The notes: generated from the sequence alone by a model not told the origin. A DNA stretch of 64,000 nucleotides from Catalinimonas alkaloidigena (GCF_029504655.1 NZ_JAQFIL010000001.1:2299001-2363000), one strand, 5' to 3'; positions 54,671 to 64,000 are shown, numbered from the stretch's first letter. Made by a program: numbers and translations.

Positions 54671-55687
54671 ATGAACACATCGAACAACATTTTGAACCCA
54701 AATCATGAAAGCTCCGAAGGGGCGGAGAAGCCTGCTTATGATAAAGCATTTGCAGAAGATGTAAGGGCAGGGCTTCAGTCTGAACCTAAATACCTTTCTT
54801 CCAAATACCTCTATGACAAAAAAGGAGATGCCATATTCCAGCAGATTATGGATATGGAGGAATACTATCCTACCCGCTGTGAGTACGAAATATTTGAGCT
54901 GCACAAAACTGAGATGCTAAAAAATTTTACTGAGGAGGTAAAGCATTTTGACCTGATAGAGTTTGGCGCAGGAGATGGGATGAAAACCAAAGTCCTGTTA
55001 AGGCATTTTCTCGAGCAGAAAGCCGATTTCAATTATGTGCCTATTGATATCTCTGCCAACATCGTGGACACCCTGACGAATGATCTTAATGATAATATGC
55101 CTGGTTTAACTGTTCAGGGTATAGTGGATGACTATTTCAGGGCATTTGACAAACTAGCGCCTAGTAAAGAAAATACCAGAAAAGTTGTTCTGTTTTTAGG
55201 AGCAAATATTGGAAATTTTGACCATCAGGAAAGTATCGCATTTCTAAAAAAAGTAGCTTCATATTTTATCCCCGGCGACAGGCTGGTGATTGGATTTGAC
55301 TTAAAAAAAGATCCACAGCGAATTCTGGATGCTTACTTTGATAGACATGATATTACCAAATCATTTAAGCTAAACTTATTAGAAAGGATCAATAGGGAAT
55401 TGGGAGGGAATTTTAAGCCTGATAATTTCCAATATTTTCCTATCTATGACCCTATTGAAGGTGCTATCAGAAGTCATCTGGTAAGTAAAACAGTTCAGGA
55501 GGTCTATATCAAGGCGCTGGATGAAAGTTTCCATTTTGATGCCTGGGAAGCCATGTTCATGGAGCGCTCGCAGAAGTATAGCCTTCAAGAAATCCATCAA
55601 ATGGCGGAATCCGCTGGTTTTCGCTGTATCCATAATTTTTACGATAGCAGAGAATATTTCACTGACTCACTGTGGACACTGGCCTAA
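54671..55687 (+). CDS. egtD: L-histidine N-alpha-methyltransferase EgtD
   Basis: Trimethylates histidine with SAM to hercynine, the first step of ergothioneine synthesis. 338 residues. SAM-binding LIEFGAGDGMKTKVLL, plus conserved KYLSSKYLYDKKGDAIFQQI near the start and FLGANIGNFDHQES. The ATG is the next base after the egtB stop, so both are one transcript. The hercynine product is the substrate of the neighbouring EgtB. The beginning of hemB is only 28 bases downstream. Confidence 0.94.
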   Translation: MNTSNNILNPNHESSEGAEKPAYDKAFAEDVRAGLQSEPKYLSSKYLYDKKGDAIFQQIMDMEEYYPTRCEYEIFELHKTEMLKNFTEEVKHFDLIEFGAGDGMKTKVLLRHFLEQKADFNYVPIDISANIVDTLTNDLNDNMPGLTVQGIVDDYFRAFDKLAPSKENTRKVVLFLGANIGNFDHQESIAFLKKVASYFIPGDRLVIGFDLKKDPQRILDAYFDRHDITKSFKLNLLERINRELGGNFKPDNFQYFPIYDPIEGAIRSHLVSKTVQEVYIKALDESFHFDAWEAMFMERSQKYSLQEIHQMAESAGFRCIHNFYDSREYFTDSLWTLA

Positions 55688-55715
55688 CAGTCATAAATTC
55701 GCAAAAAAAAGTACA

Positions 55716-56693
55716 ATGTTAGTAAGAAGACCTCGTAGAAACCGCAAATCTGCTGTAGTGCGCAGCATGGTGCAGGAAAGTAAAGTTAGTATAGAAGATT
55801 TAATCTTACCGCTTTTCCTGATTGAAGGTGAAAATAAAAAGGTAGAAGTAGCTTCCATGCCGGGAATTTACAGGTTTAGCAGTGACCTTCTTATGGAAGA
55901 AATACAATCCTGTATTGATTTGGGGATAAAAACATTCGCACCATTTCCTTCAATTAGTGATGCGCTAAAAAATCCTATGGCCACTGAAAGCCATAACCCG
56001 CAAGGTTTGTATATTTCTACAGTCCGTAAAATCAAAGAAAATTTTCCAGAAGTTAGCCTGATTACGGATGTCGCCATGGATCCTTATAGCTCTGACGGTC
56101 ATGATGGAATCGTTAAGAATGGTAAAATTCTTAATGACGAAACACTAGAAATATTAGGGAAAATGGCTTTAGCCCAAGCAGAAGCAGGGACTGATATTTT
56201 AGGGCCATCTGACATGATGGATGGCAGGGTAGGCTATTTACGAAATGTGCTGGATGAGCATGGATTTACGGAAGTGTCTATTATGTCTTACACCGCCAAA
56301 TACGCCAGCGCCTTCTACGGGCCATTTCGAGATGCCTTGAACTCAGCTCCCAAAGCGGGTGATAAAAAAACCTATCAGATGAATCCGGCCAATAGGGCAG
56401 AAGCATTGATAGAGGCGGATCTTGATGTAGAGGAAGGAGCTGATATGATGATGGTGAAGCCTGCCATTCCATACCTGGATGTGATCAGGCTGTTGAAAGA
56501 TCATTATGCTTTACCCATTGCTGCTTACCATGTAAGCGGGGAATATGCTATGATTAAAGCTGCTGCAGAGAAAGGTTGGGTTGATGAAGAAAATTGCATG
56601 GCAGAGGCGCTGACCTGTATCAAAAGAGCAGGTGCGGATATCATCCTTACTTATTTTGCCAAAGATTTTGCCTTCTGGCTTAAGCAGCAATAA
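55716..56693 (+). CDS. hemB: Delta-aminolevulinic acid dehydratase (porphobilinogen synthase)
   Basis: Condenses two 5-aminolevulinate molecules to porphobilinogen; tetrapyrrole synthesis for heme and siroheme. The ATG at 55716 gives 325 residues, the family length; the reading frame is open further upstream but overlaps egtD. Lysine-containing active-site stretches TAKYASAFYGPFRDA and MVKPAIPYLDVIR are both present, with the DVAMDPYSSDGHDG metal region lacking the cysteine cluster, so a Mg-type enzyme. It probably belongs to the egt transcript. Confidence 0.95.
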   Translation: MLVRRPRRNRKSAVVRSMVQESKVSIEDLILPLFLIEGENKKVEVASMPGIYRFSSDLLMEEIQSCIDLGIKTFAPFPSISDALKNPMATESHNPQGLYISTVRKIKENFPEVSLITDVAMDPYSSDGHDGIVKNGKILNDETLEILGKMALAQAEAGTDILGPSDMMDGRVGYLRNVLDEHGFTEVSIMSYTAKYASAFYGPFRDALNSAPKAGDKKTYQMNPANRAEALIEADLDVEEGADMMMVKPAIPYLDVIRLLKDHYALPIAAYHVSGEYAMIKAAAEKGWVDEENCMAEALTCIKRAGADIILTYFAKDFAFWLKQQ

Positions 56694-56808
56694 ATTTCCG
56701 GGAGATTTTAGAATGCCTAGCAGAATACACTCTTTAGTTTGATGTTTTTTTATTTTTCCTATCAACTTATTGTAAATTGCGCCATCATTCACCAAAAAAG
56801 GCAAAAAG

Positions 56809-59022
56809 TTGAAAGGAGAGCTCACAACCGTACAGACCGCCCTTGATCTGGGCTTGTTAGAAGAAGAATATCAAAAAATTAATGAAATATTAGGACGCAC
56901 GCCAAACTTCACCGAGCTAAGTATTTTCGCAGTAATGTGGTCGGAGCACTGTTCTTACAAAAACTCTATTGTCTGGCTCAAAAAATTACCAAAATCATCT
57001 GAAAGAATGCTGGCCGAAGCTGGAGAAGAAAATGCAGGCCTGGTAGACATTGGCGATGGTTTGGCCTGTAGTTTCAAGATTGAATCTCATAATCACCCTT
57101 CGGCTATAGAACCTTACCAGGGAGCAGCTACCGGTGTGGGGGGCATTAACCGTGATATTTTTACCATGGGGGCTCGTCCGATCGCGCAGCTGAACTCTTT
57201 ACGATTTGGAGATTTAAGTAATAAAAAGACCCAGTGGCTGCTAAAGGGGGTGGTTAAAGGCATTGGAGATTATGGAAATGCATTTGGAATCCCAACGGTA
57301 GGCGGAGAACTTTATTTTGATCCCTGTTATCAGGTTAACCCATTAGTAAATGCTTTCTCTGCTGGAATCGTAGAAACAGATAAAACCGCTTCAGCAATTT
57401 CTTATGGAGTAGGTAATCCTGTGTTTATCGTTGGTTCAGCCACTGGTAAGGATGGTATTCACGGAGCGGCTTTTGCTTCTAAAGACATTAGTGAAGACTC
57501 TTTAAATGATTTGCCTTCAGTACAGGTAGGGGATCCTTTCCAGGAAAAACTATTGCTTGAAGCGAGTTTAGAGGTAATTGCTTCCGGAGCCGTGGTTGGT
57601 ATTCAGGATATGGGCGCAGCAGGGATTATTTGTTCTACTTCAGAAATGAGTGCTAAAGGAGCACATGGCATGGACATCTGGTTGGACAAGGTGCCACTGA
57701 GGCAAGAAGGTATGCTGCCGTTTGAAATTTTACTTTCTGAGTCTCAGGAGAGAATGTTGATTGTGGTGAACAAAGGCAGAGAACAGGAAGTACTGGATAT
57801 TTTCCAAAAATGGGATTTAAACTGTGCCCAGATAGGAGAGGTAACAGATAATAAAAAGCTACAGTTTTTTCAGGATGGAGAATTAGTAGCGGATGTACCT
57901 GCTCATGATCTTGTACTGGGTGGGGGCGCACCGGTCTACCACAGAGAATATAAAGAGCCTGCCTATTTTGAAGCGCACAAGAAATTTAACCCTGAAACTA
58001 TTCCCCAGCCCAATTATGCGGAAGTTGCTAAATTTTTACTGAGTCATCCTAACATTGCTTCACGACAGTGGGTAGCTGAGCAGTACGACTCCATGATTGG
58101 GACCAGCACTACTACTACCAATGCTCCTTCAGATGCTCCTGTAGTACGAATCAAAGGTACTTCAAAAGCTATAGCTGTCACTGTGGATTGTAATGGCCGC
58201 TATGTGCATGCCAATCCGGAAGAAGGTTGTGCGATAGCAGTCGCGGAGTCAGCCAGGAATATTGTGTGTGCAGGAGGTGAGCCGGTAGCCATAACCAACT
58301 GCCTTAACTTTGGAAATCCCTATAACCCTGAAGTTTACTGGCAATTTGTGAAAGCTATTATGGGTATGAAGAAAGCCTGTGAAAAGTTTAATACTCCCGT
58401 GACCGGAGGAAATGTGAGTTTTTACAATCAGTCCAATGATGGCGGTGCGGTATTCCCTACTCCGGTCATAGGTATGCTGGGCCTGCTTGATCACTATGAC
58501 AAGAAGATGACAATGCATTTTAAAAATGAGAATGATCAGCTGTATCTCATCGGCCAGGTCAATGACGATATAGCCTGTTCAGAGTATCTTTATAGTTATT
58601 GCGGTATAAAGTCATCACCTGCTCCTTATTTTGATTTAGAAGAGGAATATAATACGCAAGAGGCCATAAAAACACTTGTTAATACAAAGCTTATTGCGTC
58701 TGCACATGATATTTCTGATGGTGGACTGTTTATCGCATTAGCAGAATCAGCTATCTCGGGCAAGCTAGGCTTTTCTATTCATACTGATGCCAATATTAGA
58801 AAAGATGCTTTTTTGTTCGGTGAAGGACAAGGACGTGTGCTGGTAAGTGTGACTGATAGCAATGTTGAAAAATTTGAATCCACACTTTCATCCTTATCTG
58901 TTCCATTTACTTCTATAGGAAAAGTAAAAATCGAAACCTTTGAAATAGATCAAGAACACATTATGGATTTAAATGAAGCCAATAAATTATATAATAGTAC
59001 ATTGGCTTCATTTTTGAGATAA
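56809..59022 (+). CDS. purL: Phosphoribosylformylglycinamidine synthase subunit PurL
   Basis: Fourth step of purine synthesis: FGAR plus glutamine-derived ammonia plus ATP gives FGAM. 737 residues, the small PurL that needs separate PurS and PurQ (not in the window). Key blocks: [14 protein letters not shown] near residue 40, [21 protein letters not shown] near 85, and the second AIRS-like half with [10 protein letters not shown] and GGNVSFYN. The start is TTG, since no in-frame ATG or GTG precedes the conserved region. Followed by the A+T-rich edge of the polysaccharide locus. Confidence 0.95.
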   Translation: MKGELTTVQTALDLGLLEEEYQKINEILGRTPNFTELSIFAVMWSEHCSYKNSIVWLKKLPKSSERMLAEAGEENAGLVDIGDGLACSFKIESHNHPSAIEPYQGAATGVGGINRDIFTMGARPIAQLNSLRFGDLSNKKTQWLLKGVVKGIGDYGNAFGIPTVGGELYFDPCYQVNPLVNAFSAGIVETDKTASAISYGVGNPVFIVGSATGKDGIHGAAFASKDISEDSLNDLPSVQVGDPFQEKLLLEASLEVIASGAVVGIQDMGAAGIICSTSEMSAKGAHGMDIWLDKVPLRQEGMLPFEILLSESQERMLIVVNKGREQEVLDIFQKWDLNCAQIGEVTDNKKLQFFQDGELVADVPAHDLVLGGGAPVYHREYKEPAYFEAHKKFNPETIPQPNYAEVAKFLLSHPNIASRQWVAEQYDSMIGTSTTTTNAPSDAPVVRIKGTSKAIAVTVDCNGRYVHANPEEGCAIAVAESARNIVCAGGEPVAITNCLNFGNPYNPEVYWQFVKAIMGMKKACEKFNTPVTGGNVSFYNQSNDGGAVFPTPVIGMLGLLDHYDKKMTMHFKNENDQLYLIGQVNDDIACSEYLYSYCGIKSSPAPYFDLEEEYNTQEAIKTLVNTKLIASAHDISDGGLFIALAESAISGKLGFSIHTDANIRKDAFLFGEGQGRVLVSVTDSNVEKFESTLSSLSVPFTSIGKVKIETFEIDQEHIMDLNEANKLYNSTLASFLR

Positions 59023-59251
59023 TCCATCTATAATATGTGATTTTTTTATGTATTTATTACAACCCTATTGCTTCGCTGACTTTCAGGTTCAATAAAAGAA
59101 AATTCACTACATTCTGTGTTTTATTGATAAATATTGTACAAATACAATTAATAATTAACTTTTTGTAAGTTTAATTATATCATTATTTAAATAATTATGG
59201 AAATAATGTGATTTTTTAAGTCAAATAATTTTCATATGAACATTTTATGAT

Positions 59252-59259
59252 TATTTTTG
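59252..59259 (+). promoter_or_regulatory. Candidate -7 element of the polysaccharide operon
   Basis: TATTTTTG at 59252-59259 matches TAnnTTTG exactly and lies 57 bases before the wza ATG, in the 293-base A+T-rich gap after purL. No well-placed TTG near -33 was found, so the call is weak. The rest of the gap shows nothing else. Confidence 0.35.
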
Positions 59260-59315
59260 TATAGAATAGATAAGAATAATTAAATATTTTATTACTTGTG
59301 TATAATTTTTCCCGG

Positions 59316-60119
59316 ATGAAAAAAAGAAATTACTCACTTTGGTGTGGAGCTTTAGTAATCTTGAGTTTGTTACTTAATGGGTGTTATTCTAAAAAAGAAC
59401 TTGTGTATCTGCAAAATAGTGAGTTTAACAATGAGTATCCGACAACAATAAAAAACAGACGACCGGAGTATAGGATTCAAATTAATGATGTATTACAAAT
59501 TGATGTTAGAAACCCGGATCCTACAACTACGGCCTTGTTTTCAAAAAACAACGGTCAATTAGTAAATGGGAATGTAAACCCTGCATATCTTTATTTAGCA
59601 GGATATTCAGTGGATGACAGAGGATTCATCAATATTCCTATCGTTGGGACGGTAAAAGTGGATGGGCTAACTGTTAATGAAGCTGAGACATTAGTACAGA
59701 CTGAAATTGATAAGTATTTAAACAATGCATCGGTAGAAGTAAAATTAGTAAGTTTTAAGATTTCAGTTTTAGGTGAAGTAAAAAGTCCTGGATATTATTT
59801 GATTTACAATGGCCAAGCTAATATTCTTGAAGCATTGGCAATGGCAGGTGACATCACTCAGTTCGGTAGCAGAGATGATATTAAACTTATTCGTCAGACC
59901 AGTGATGGGTCTGAAGTTATTATGTTAGACTTGAGAGATTCGGAATTGATGAACTCAAAATACTTCTTTTTGTTACCAAATGATGTACTGTATGTTGAAC
60001 CCAATAAAGAGCAACTTAAAAGATCAAATTTAGAACCATTGACAATTGTTTTCTCAGCGCTTACGACTCTCGCTTTATTTGTAAACGCATATGTAAATAT
60101 CAGAAACAATACTCCTTGA
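59316..60119 (+). CDS. Polysaccharide export outer-membrane lipoprotein (Wza family)
   Basis: Exports capsule or exopolysaccharide through the outer membrane. ATG 59316 is chosen over an upstream TTG (59298) because it gives a lipoprotein signal (MKKRNYSLWCGALVILSLLLNGC). Poly-export domain at about 55-150 (YRIQINDVLQIDVRN ... VDDRGFINIPIVGTVKVDGLT), one SLBB domain (FKISVLGEVKSPGYYLI) and a C-terminal hydrophobic helix. It is followed in 18 bases by the Wzc-like gene, its usual partner. Confidence 0.92.
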   Translation: MKKRNYSLWCGALVILSLLLNGCYSKKELVYLQNSEFNNEYPTTIKNRRPEYRIQINDVLQIDVRNPDPTTTALFSKNNGQLVNGNVNPAYLYLAGYSVDDRGFINIPIVGTVKVDGLTVNEAETLVQTEIDKYLNNASVEVKLVSFKISVLGEVKSPGYYLIYNGQANILEALAMAGDITQFGSRDDIKLIRQTSDGSEVIMLDLRDSELMNSKYFFLLPNDVLYVEPNKEQLKRSNLEPLTIVFSALTTLALFVNAYVNIRNNTP

Positions 60120-60137
60120 TAACAAATATTCTTAACG

Positions 60138-62573
60138 ATGGAAAATATTAAAAAAGTAAATGAAGGTAGTGCAGATATTTTACCATTACTTTATAAAATA
60201 AAGTCTAAATGGTACTGGTTCGTTTTGAGCACTTTAGCTTTTCTTACCATTGCCGTCATTTATAGCCAGTTTTCAGAGAAGCGTTATGCTGTTCAAGGAA
60301 GTATTCTTTTTGAAGACAGAGAGCGTGGATCTACAGAAGTAGGCGAACTTTTAAATGAAGGAAACAGAACGAATGCAAGAGATGAAGGAAAGATCGCTCT
60401 AACGAACGAAATAGCAAAACTTACTTCTGATAGGATGATAAGTGCAGCATTGGAAGACCTTGATTTCAAAGTGTCATATTTTACAATTGAAAAATTCTGG
60501 CCATCTTTCATGAAGGAGTCCTGGTTAAATGAAAGGTACAGTGATTTTCCGTTTAAGATTAAAATTGATAGCGCTGAATTTCAACTCGTAGGTGTACCAT
60601 TATATGTATCATTTGTGTCAGAGGATGTTGTGAAGATAGAGGCGCATGGAGAAGAAGTTAGAGCTTATAATTTTTCAACTAACGAATATTCGGGAATTAT
60701 TCCTGAGATATCATTCTCAGAAAATGTAAAGCTAGGAGAAAGTTTAAAATCTAAGTATTTAAATATAGTAATTGAGGTTGATCCTAATTCAATGTTGAGT
60801 CAGGAGGATTATGACTTGGCATTTAAAATTAATTCCCATAAAGCATTAGTTGAGCGTTATAAAAATAAGTTGTCAGCTACACCAGTTGATGAGACAAATC
60901 AGAATGCAAGAGTTGTAAACCTTAATATGGAAATTAATATTCCATCTAAAGGAGAGGCATTCATCAACTCACTTATTGATGCCTATGCTGGTAATGTGTT
61001 AGCCAAAAAGAATCTTAAAGGAGAAAATTCAATTGAATTTATCAACAAAAGAATTGCTGTGCTGTCTGATTCTTTGAAAAAGGCAGAATTAGCCTTACAA
61101 CAATTTAAGTCTTCCTCAAGTCTCTTGGATGTAGATTATGCCAAAAACAGCTTATACAATCGTTTAGATAGACTGGAACAGGAAAAAGCTACAGTAGATG
61201 ATCAATTGTCGTATTATAGGAACACACTTAATTCATTAAATAGCGAATCTCAGGCAGATAAAATAGTAGCTCCAGCTGCAGTGGGTATATCTGACCCTAT
61301 ATTTAATCAATTGGTTAACAACTATATTCAGCTGAGTACCCGTTTACAACAGATGAAGTATAACGCAACTGACTCTAACCCATTGGTAACCCAGTTGGAA
61401 AGAGACGTTGCAGATTTGAGACAAGCAATAAAAGATAATATTTCTGGTATTATTTCATCATTGTCTACAACACAAAGCAGGCTTAACCGAGAAATTTATC
61501 AAGCCCGGTCTGAAGCAAATTCATTACCTCAAAATGAGAGACAACTCACAGTATTAGAGCGTGATTATCAGTATTATCAGCAGAAGTATAATGCAATGAT
61601 GGAAAAGAAAGCTGAAGCTGAAGTTGTTCTAGCTACTAATACTACGAATGTAGAGACCATTGAACGTGCTGAAGTTAAGGGGAATGGTCCGGTTTGGCCT
61701 AAACCAGCTTTGTTCATGTTCGCTGCAATTATTTTAGGACTTAGTTTTCCTCTAGCGTTCATCGTAGTATCAGATTACTTGGATAATAGGGTTAGCGATA
61801 AAGATGAACTTGAAAACAAGACTAAGGTTCCTTTACTTGGCATGATTGCGAATGGGCCAAAAGATGCAGGAGTTGTGCTTAAAAAATATCCTAATTCAGC
61901 TATTGCAGAATCTTTCAAGTTTGTAAGGATCAATTTACAATATTTCCATCAGGAGGGTAATGATCATGTTGTCGGAATTACCTCTTCTATCAGTGGAGAA
62001 GGTAAAACTTTCTGCTCGGCAAATTTAGCGGCTACATTCGCTGACTCCGGAAAAAGAACTTTGCTTATTTGTGGCGACTTGAGAAAACCGCGTATTCATG
62101 AATATTTTGATTTAAAAGGACCTGGACTAACGGATTATCTACAGGAATTTGCTACTCTTGATAATGTAATACAGCCTACTGAATTTCGTAATCTTGATAT
62201 AATTGCGCCTGGTTCACCGCAAGACGATCCGACTAAACTATTTGAATCATCCAATACGCAAAAGCTATTTGATGCTTTGAAGCAACGTTATGATAAAATA
62301 ATTGTTGAGACACCTCCCATCGGTTATGTCGCTGATTATTTTGTGTTAATTAAACATTTTGATATTAATTTATTTGTTGTCCGTTATAAGTATACCAACA
62401 AAAATATTTTAGTAGGAATCAATGATTTGTATAAGAATAACAAAATCAAAAACCTTTATCTATTGTTTAATGACGTAAAGCATAGCGGAGAGTACGGTTA
62501 TGGTTACTTGAGTAATGATAAAGGATATTATACCAAGACAAAGAAAAAAGCCTTAAAGAATCCATTTTCTTAA
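60138..62573 (+). CDS. Wzc-like chain-length regulator with BY-kinase domain
   Basis: 811 residues: Wzz domain with helix near 28-48, a coiled-coil/GNVR region to about 480, second helix near 520-545 (ALFMFAAIILGLSFPLAFIVV), then the cytoplasmic kinase domain. Walker A ISGEGKT includes Lys623. Walker A' reads LLICGDLRKP (Cys645, Asp647) and Walker B reads IIVETPP with Glu724 where Asp is usual. The C-terminal tail holds a tyrosine cluster (GEYGYGYLSNDKGYYTK) for autophosphorylation. It controls polymer length and export with the Wza protein. Confidence 0.9.
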   Translation: MENIKKVNEGSADILPLLYKIKSKWYWFVLSTLAFLTIAVIYSQFSEKRYAVQGSILFEDRERGSTEVGELLNEGNRTNARDEGKIALTNEIAKLTSDRMISAALEDLDFKVSYFTIEKFWPSFMKESWLNERYSDFPFKIKIDSAEFQLVGVPLYVSFVSEDVVKIEAHGEEVRAYNFSTNEYSGIIPEISFSENVKLGESLKSKYLNIVIEVDPNSMLSQEDYDLAFKINSHKALVERYKNKLSATPVDETNQNARVVNLNMEINIPSKGEAFINSLIDAYAGNVLAKKNLKGENSIEFINKRIAVLSDSLKKAELALQQFKSSSSLLDVDYAKNSLYNRLDRLEQEKATVDDQLSYYRNTLNSLNSESQADKIVAPAAVGISDPIFNQLVNNYIQLSTRLQQMKYNATDSNPLVTQLERDVADLRQAIKDNISGIISSLSTTQSRLNREIYQARSEANSLPQNERQLTVLERDYQYYQQKYNAMMEKKAEAEVVLATNTTNVETIERAEVKGNGPVWPKPALFMFAAIILGLSFPLAFIVVSDYLDNRVSDKDELENKTKVPLLGMIANGPKDAGVVLKKYPNSAIAESFKFVRINLQYFHQEGNDHVVGITSSISGEGKTFCSANLAATFADSGKRTLLICGDLRKPRIHEYFDLKGPGLTDYLQEFATLDNVIQPTEFRNLDIIAPGSPQDDPTKLFESSNTQKLFDALKQRYDKIIVETPPIGYVADYFVLIKHFDINLFVVRYKYTNKNILVGINDLYKNNKIKNLYLLFNDVKHSGEYGYGYLSNDKGYYTKTKKKALKNPFS

Positions 62574-62580
62574 ATTACTA

Positions 62581-62623
62581 AGGGGAAGTATATTATATAA
62601 TATAAATATTCCCCTATTTTTTT
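62581..62623 (+). terminator. Terminator after the Wzc-like gene
   Basis: AGGGGAA at 62581-62587 pairs with TTCCCCT at 62609-62615, followed by ATTTTTTT. The loop contains a perfect 16-base AT palindrome that can extend the stem. The glycosyltransferase after it must therefore have its own promoter or rely on read-through. Confidence 0.75.
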
Positions 62624-62662
62624 ATTCAATTTTAAATATAAATATTTAAATATTTTTTATGA

Positions 62663-62670
62663 TAATTTTG
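62663..62670 (+). promoter_or_regulatory. Candidate -7 element of the glycosyltransferase gene
   Basis: TAATTTTG at 62663-62670 followed by C is an exact TAnnTTTG(Y). It lies between the Wzc terminator and the gene start at 62688. No -33 TTG at the right distance was found. Confidence 0.35.
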
Positions 62671-62687
62671 CATTGTCTTTATCCATA

Positions 62688-63797
62688 ATGTCTATACCAA
62701 TGAAGCATGATATTTTTGATAATGTCTTATACATCGCTCCGCATTATAAGTATTGGAAAGGTGGAATTTCAGCGGTAATCACTGAGTATAAAAGGTCAAT
62801 CAAAAACTTTCATTATTTACCAAGCACCACTTCTTCTAATATTTTTTTAACGGCTCTATCTTTCCCTTTTATTATCCTAATCTTTTCATTTAGGCTCTTA
62901 GTAAGTAAAAAAATTAAAATTGTACATATACACGGAGCTTCAAAAGGTAGCTTCTACAGAAAATTTGTGTTTTTTCTAATAGCAAAAAAATTCTTCAGTA
63001 AAAAAGTTGTTTATCATATCCATGGTGCAGGATATCATCTTTTTTATGGCAGTGCCTCTCCATTTATAAAGAAAAGGGTCAGGCGAATAATCAATCAATC
63101 TGACTGTTTGATTGTCCTCTCAGCATGGTGGAAAGACTTTTTTGAAAACGAATTTAACCCTCCTCATATCAAAATTGTACCTAACATTGTTGCAAAACCT
63201 TCAAAAATAGTTTTAAATTCTAAACCATATTTAGATGAATTTAATACTCAAGAAAAAATTATCAATTTACTGTTCCTCGGAAGAATCGGAGATAGAAAAG
63301 GTATTTTTGATTTACTCAAAGTACTCACTGATAATAAAAGCTTTTTTGAGACTAGGTGTCGTCTAAGAGTAGGAGGAGATGGTGAGGTTGATAAATTATT
63401 AGAGTATATTAAGATTCATAATTTAACAGAGATAGTTGAGTATATTGGATTTGTTCAAGGAGAGAAAAAAAACTTAATTCTGAGAGAATCTGATATTTAC
63501 GTACTACCATCTTACAATGAAGGTCTACCAATATCAATTCTTGAGGCAATGTCATATGCAAAGCCAATAATTTCTACTACTGTAGGAGGGATACCTGAAA
63601 TTGTACATGATCGATATAATGGAACTTTATTTGAACCAGGTAATCTAGAAGAATTAAAGACCGCTTTAATAGAATTGATCGATGATTCAAATTTATTAGA
63701 AACATATGGTAAAAATTCTTACGAATTAGTTAAGGATAAACACTTTCCTGATAGTGTAAAAGAAATATTGTTGGAGCTTTATGATGAGTTGATATGA
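62688..63797 (+). CDS. Family 4 glycosyltransferase
   Basis: About 370 residues from ATG 62688 (alternatives: TTG 62673, ATG 62700). A GT-B fold: N-terminal half with a PHYKYWKGGISAVI loop, and a C-terminal half with LLFLGRIGDRKGIFDLL and the donor-binding box LPSYNEGLPISILEAMSYAKPIIST, plus GGIPEIV. The family transfers a sugar from a nucleotide-sugar onto a growing polysaccharide repeat. Sugar identity is unknown. Its stop overlaps the next start (ATGA). Confidence 0.88.
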   Translation: MSIPMKHDIFDNVLYIAPHYKYWKGGISAVITEYKRSIKNFHYLPSTTSSNIFLTALSFPFIILIFSFRLLVSKKIKIVHIHGASKGSFYRKFVFFLIAKKFFSKKVVYHIHGAGYHLFYGSASPFIKKRVRRIINQSDCLIVLSAWWKDFFENEFNPPHIKIVPNIVAKPSKIVLNSKPYLDEFNTQEKIINLLFLGRIGDRKGIFDLLKVLTDNKSFFETRCRLRVGGDGEVDKLLEYIKIHNLTEIVEYIGFVQGEKKNLILRESDIYVLPSYNEGLPISILEAMSYAKPIISTTVGGIPEIVHDRYNGTLFEPGNLEELKTALIELIDDSNLLETYGKNSYELVKDKHFPDSVKEILLELYDELI

Positions 63798-64000
63798 AAA
63801 GGTTATACAAGCAGTTTATTAGAAATACTCTTAAAAATAATCTCTTTTTCTGGTATCGCTTACAGAGACTTAAGAGGGTTCACAGTGAGTTAGACTTAGA
63901 AGAACTGCTAGTGTTACAAAATGATAAGTTTCTAAAGTTAGTAAAGTATGCGTACGCAAACTCATCATTTTATAGAAGCTTTTATCAGCAACATGGTGTA
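63794..64000 (+). CDS. CapK-like (phenylacetate-CoA ligase family) protein, N-terminal fragment
   Basis: 69 codons visible before the window edge, reading MKRLYKQFIRNTLK at the start and FLKLVKYAYANSSFYRSFYQQHGV at the end. The last part matches the N-terminal LKYAYxxxxFYRxxY pattern of CapK-type adenylate-forming proteins found in capsule loci. The conserved AMP-binding region lies outside. The ATG overlaps the glycosyltransferase stop by 4 bases. Confidence 0.62.
   Translation, partial: MKRLYKQFIRNTLKNNLFFWYRLQRLKRVHSELDLEELLVLQNDKFLKLVKYAYANSSFYRSFYQQHGV

Noticed and set aside
55521..55715. Open frame upstream of hemB overlapping egtD
   Set aside because: The 65 extra residues lie in the well-conserved egtD gene and are not part of HemB; ATG 55716 gives the family length.

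Overview
The window is chromosomal DNA of a Bacteroidota bacterium, most likely an aerobic marine-type member of the Cytophagales. The evidence is the gene content (IPExxxVDY-family protein beside pyruvate kinase, DUF5683 beside ParAB, GIN-domain protein, TTG-started PurL, zinc-site-less TGT), the order acpP-fabF-rnc, the lack of Shine-Dalgarno sequences, and several TTTG / TAnnTTTG promoters typical of the phylum. Almost everything is single-copy core metabolism. No tRNA, rRNA, CRISPR array, insertion sequence or prophage was seen.

Layout. 1-2.1 kb: rnc (cut by the window edge), fabF and acpP on the minus strand. 2.3-5.7 kb: IPExxxVDY protein, pyk and pncB. 5.9-11.2 kb: coiled-coil lipoprotein, a 63-aa protein, secreted vWA protein, Bcp peroxiredoxin, NeuD-like acetyltransferase, nucleoside phosphorylase and thioredoxin. 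11.3-17.4 kb: a sulfur assimilation locus with sulfite reductase carrying a HEPN-like tail, CobA/SUMT for siroheme, APS reductase, O-succinylhomoserine sulfhydrylase, OsmC and a rhodanese. 17.4-28.8 kb: TamB, TsaD, a TerB/LETM1-like protein, SmpB, HNH nuclease, a lipoprotein, SucC interrupted by a one-base insertion, and LolD. 29.4-32.9 kb: an NtrC-type regulator and a histidine kinase. 33-43.8 kb: two EamA transporters flanking Tgt and an LptF/G permease, a GIN protein, TopA, SixA, small membrane proteins, a DUF4136 lipoprotein and a coiled-coil protein. 43.8-46.3 kb: two methyltransferases, ApaG and Ung. 46.4-50.7 kb (minus): parA-parB-DUF5683-dapB-lepB. 51-59 kb: GNAT-like protein, PfkB kinase, ergothioneine genes egtB-egtD, hemB and purL. 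59.3 kb to the end: start of an A+T-rich exopolysaccharide locus (Wza, Wzc-like, glycosyltransferase, CapK-like fragment).

The most interesting feature is the 270-base leader in front of the sulfite reductase gene. A well-spaced Bacteroidota promoter is followed by a 46-codon ORF whose middle reads A-C-W-F-W-C-C. Next come three competing RNA pairings: a sequestering stem, an antiterminator that can extend to 16 bp, and a 10-bp terminator with seven T's ending 29 bases before the structural gene. The arrangement is that of a ribosome-mediated transcription attenuator sensing cysteine (possibly also tryptophan) supply. I know of cysteine-responsive leader peptides in mycobacteria but of no described example in this phylum.

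Other points worth checking are the sucC frameshift, the HEPN-like tail on sulfite reductase, palindromes in front of the APS reductase gene, a nested dyad between parA and its divergent neighbour, loss of the zinc ligands in TGT, and an altered Walker B in the Wzc-like protein.
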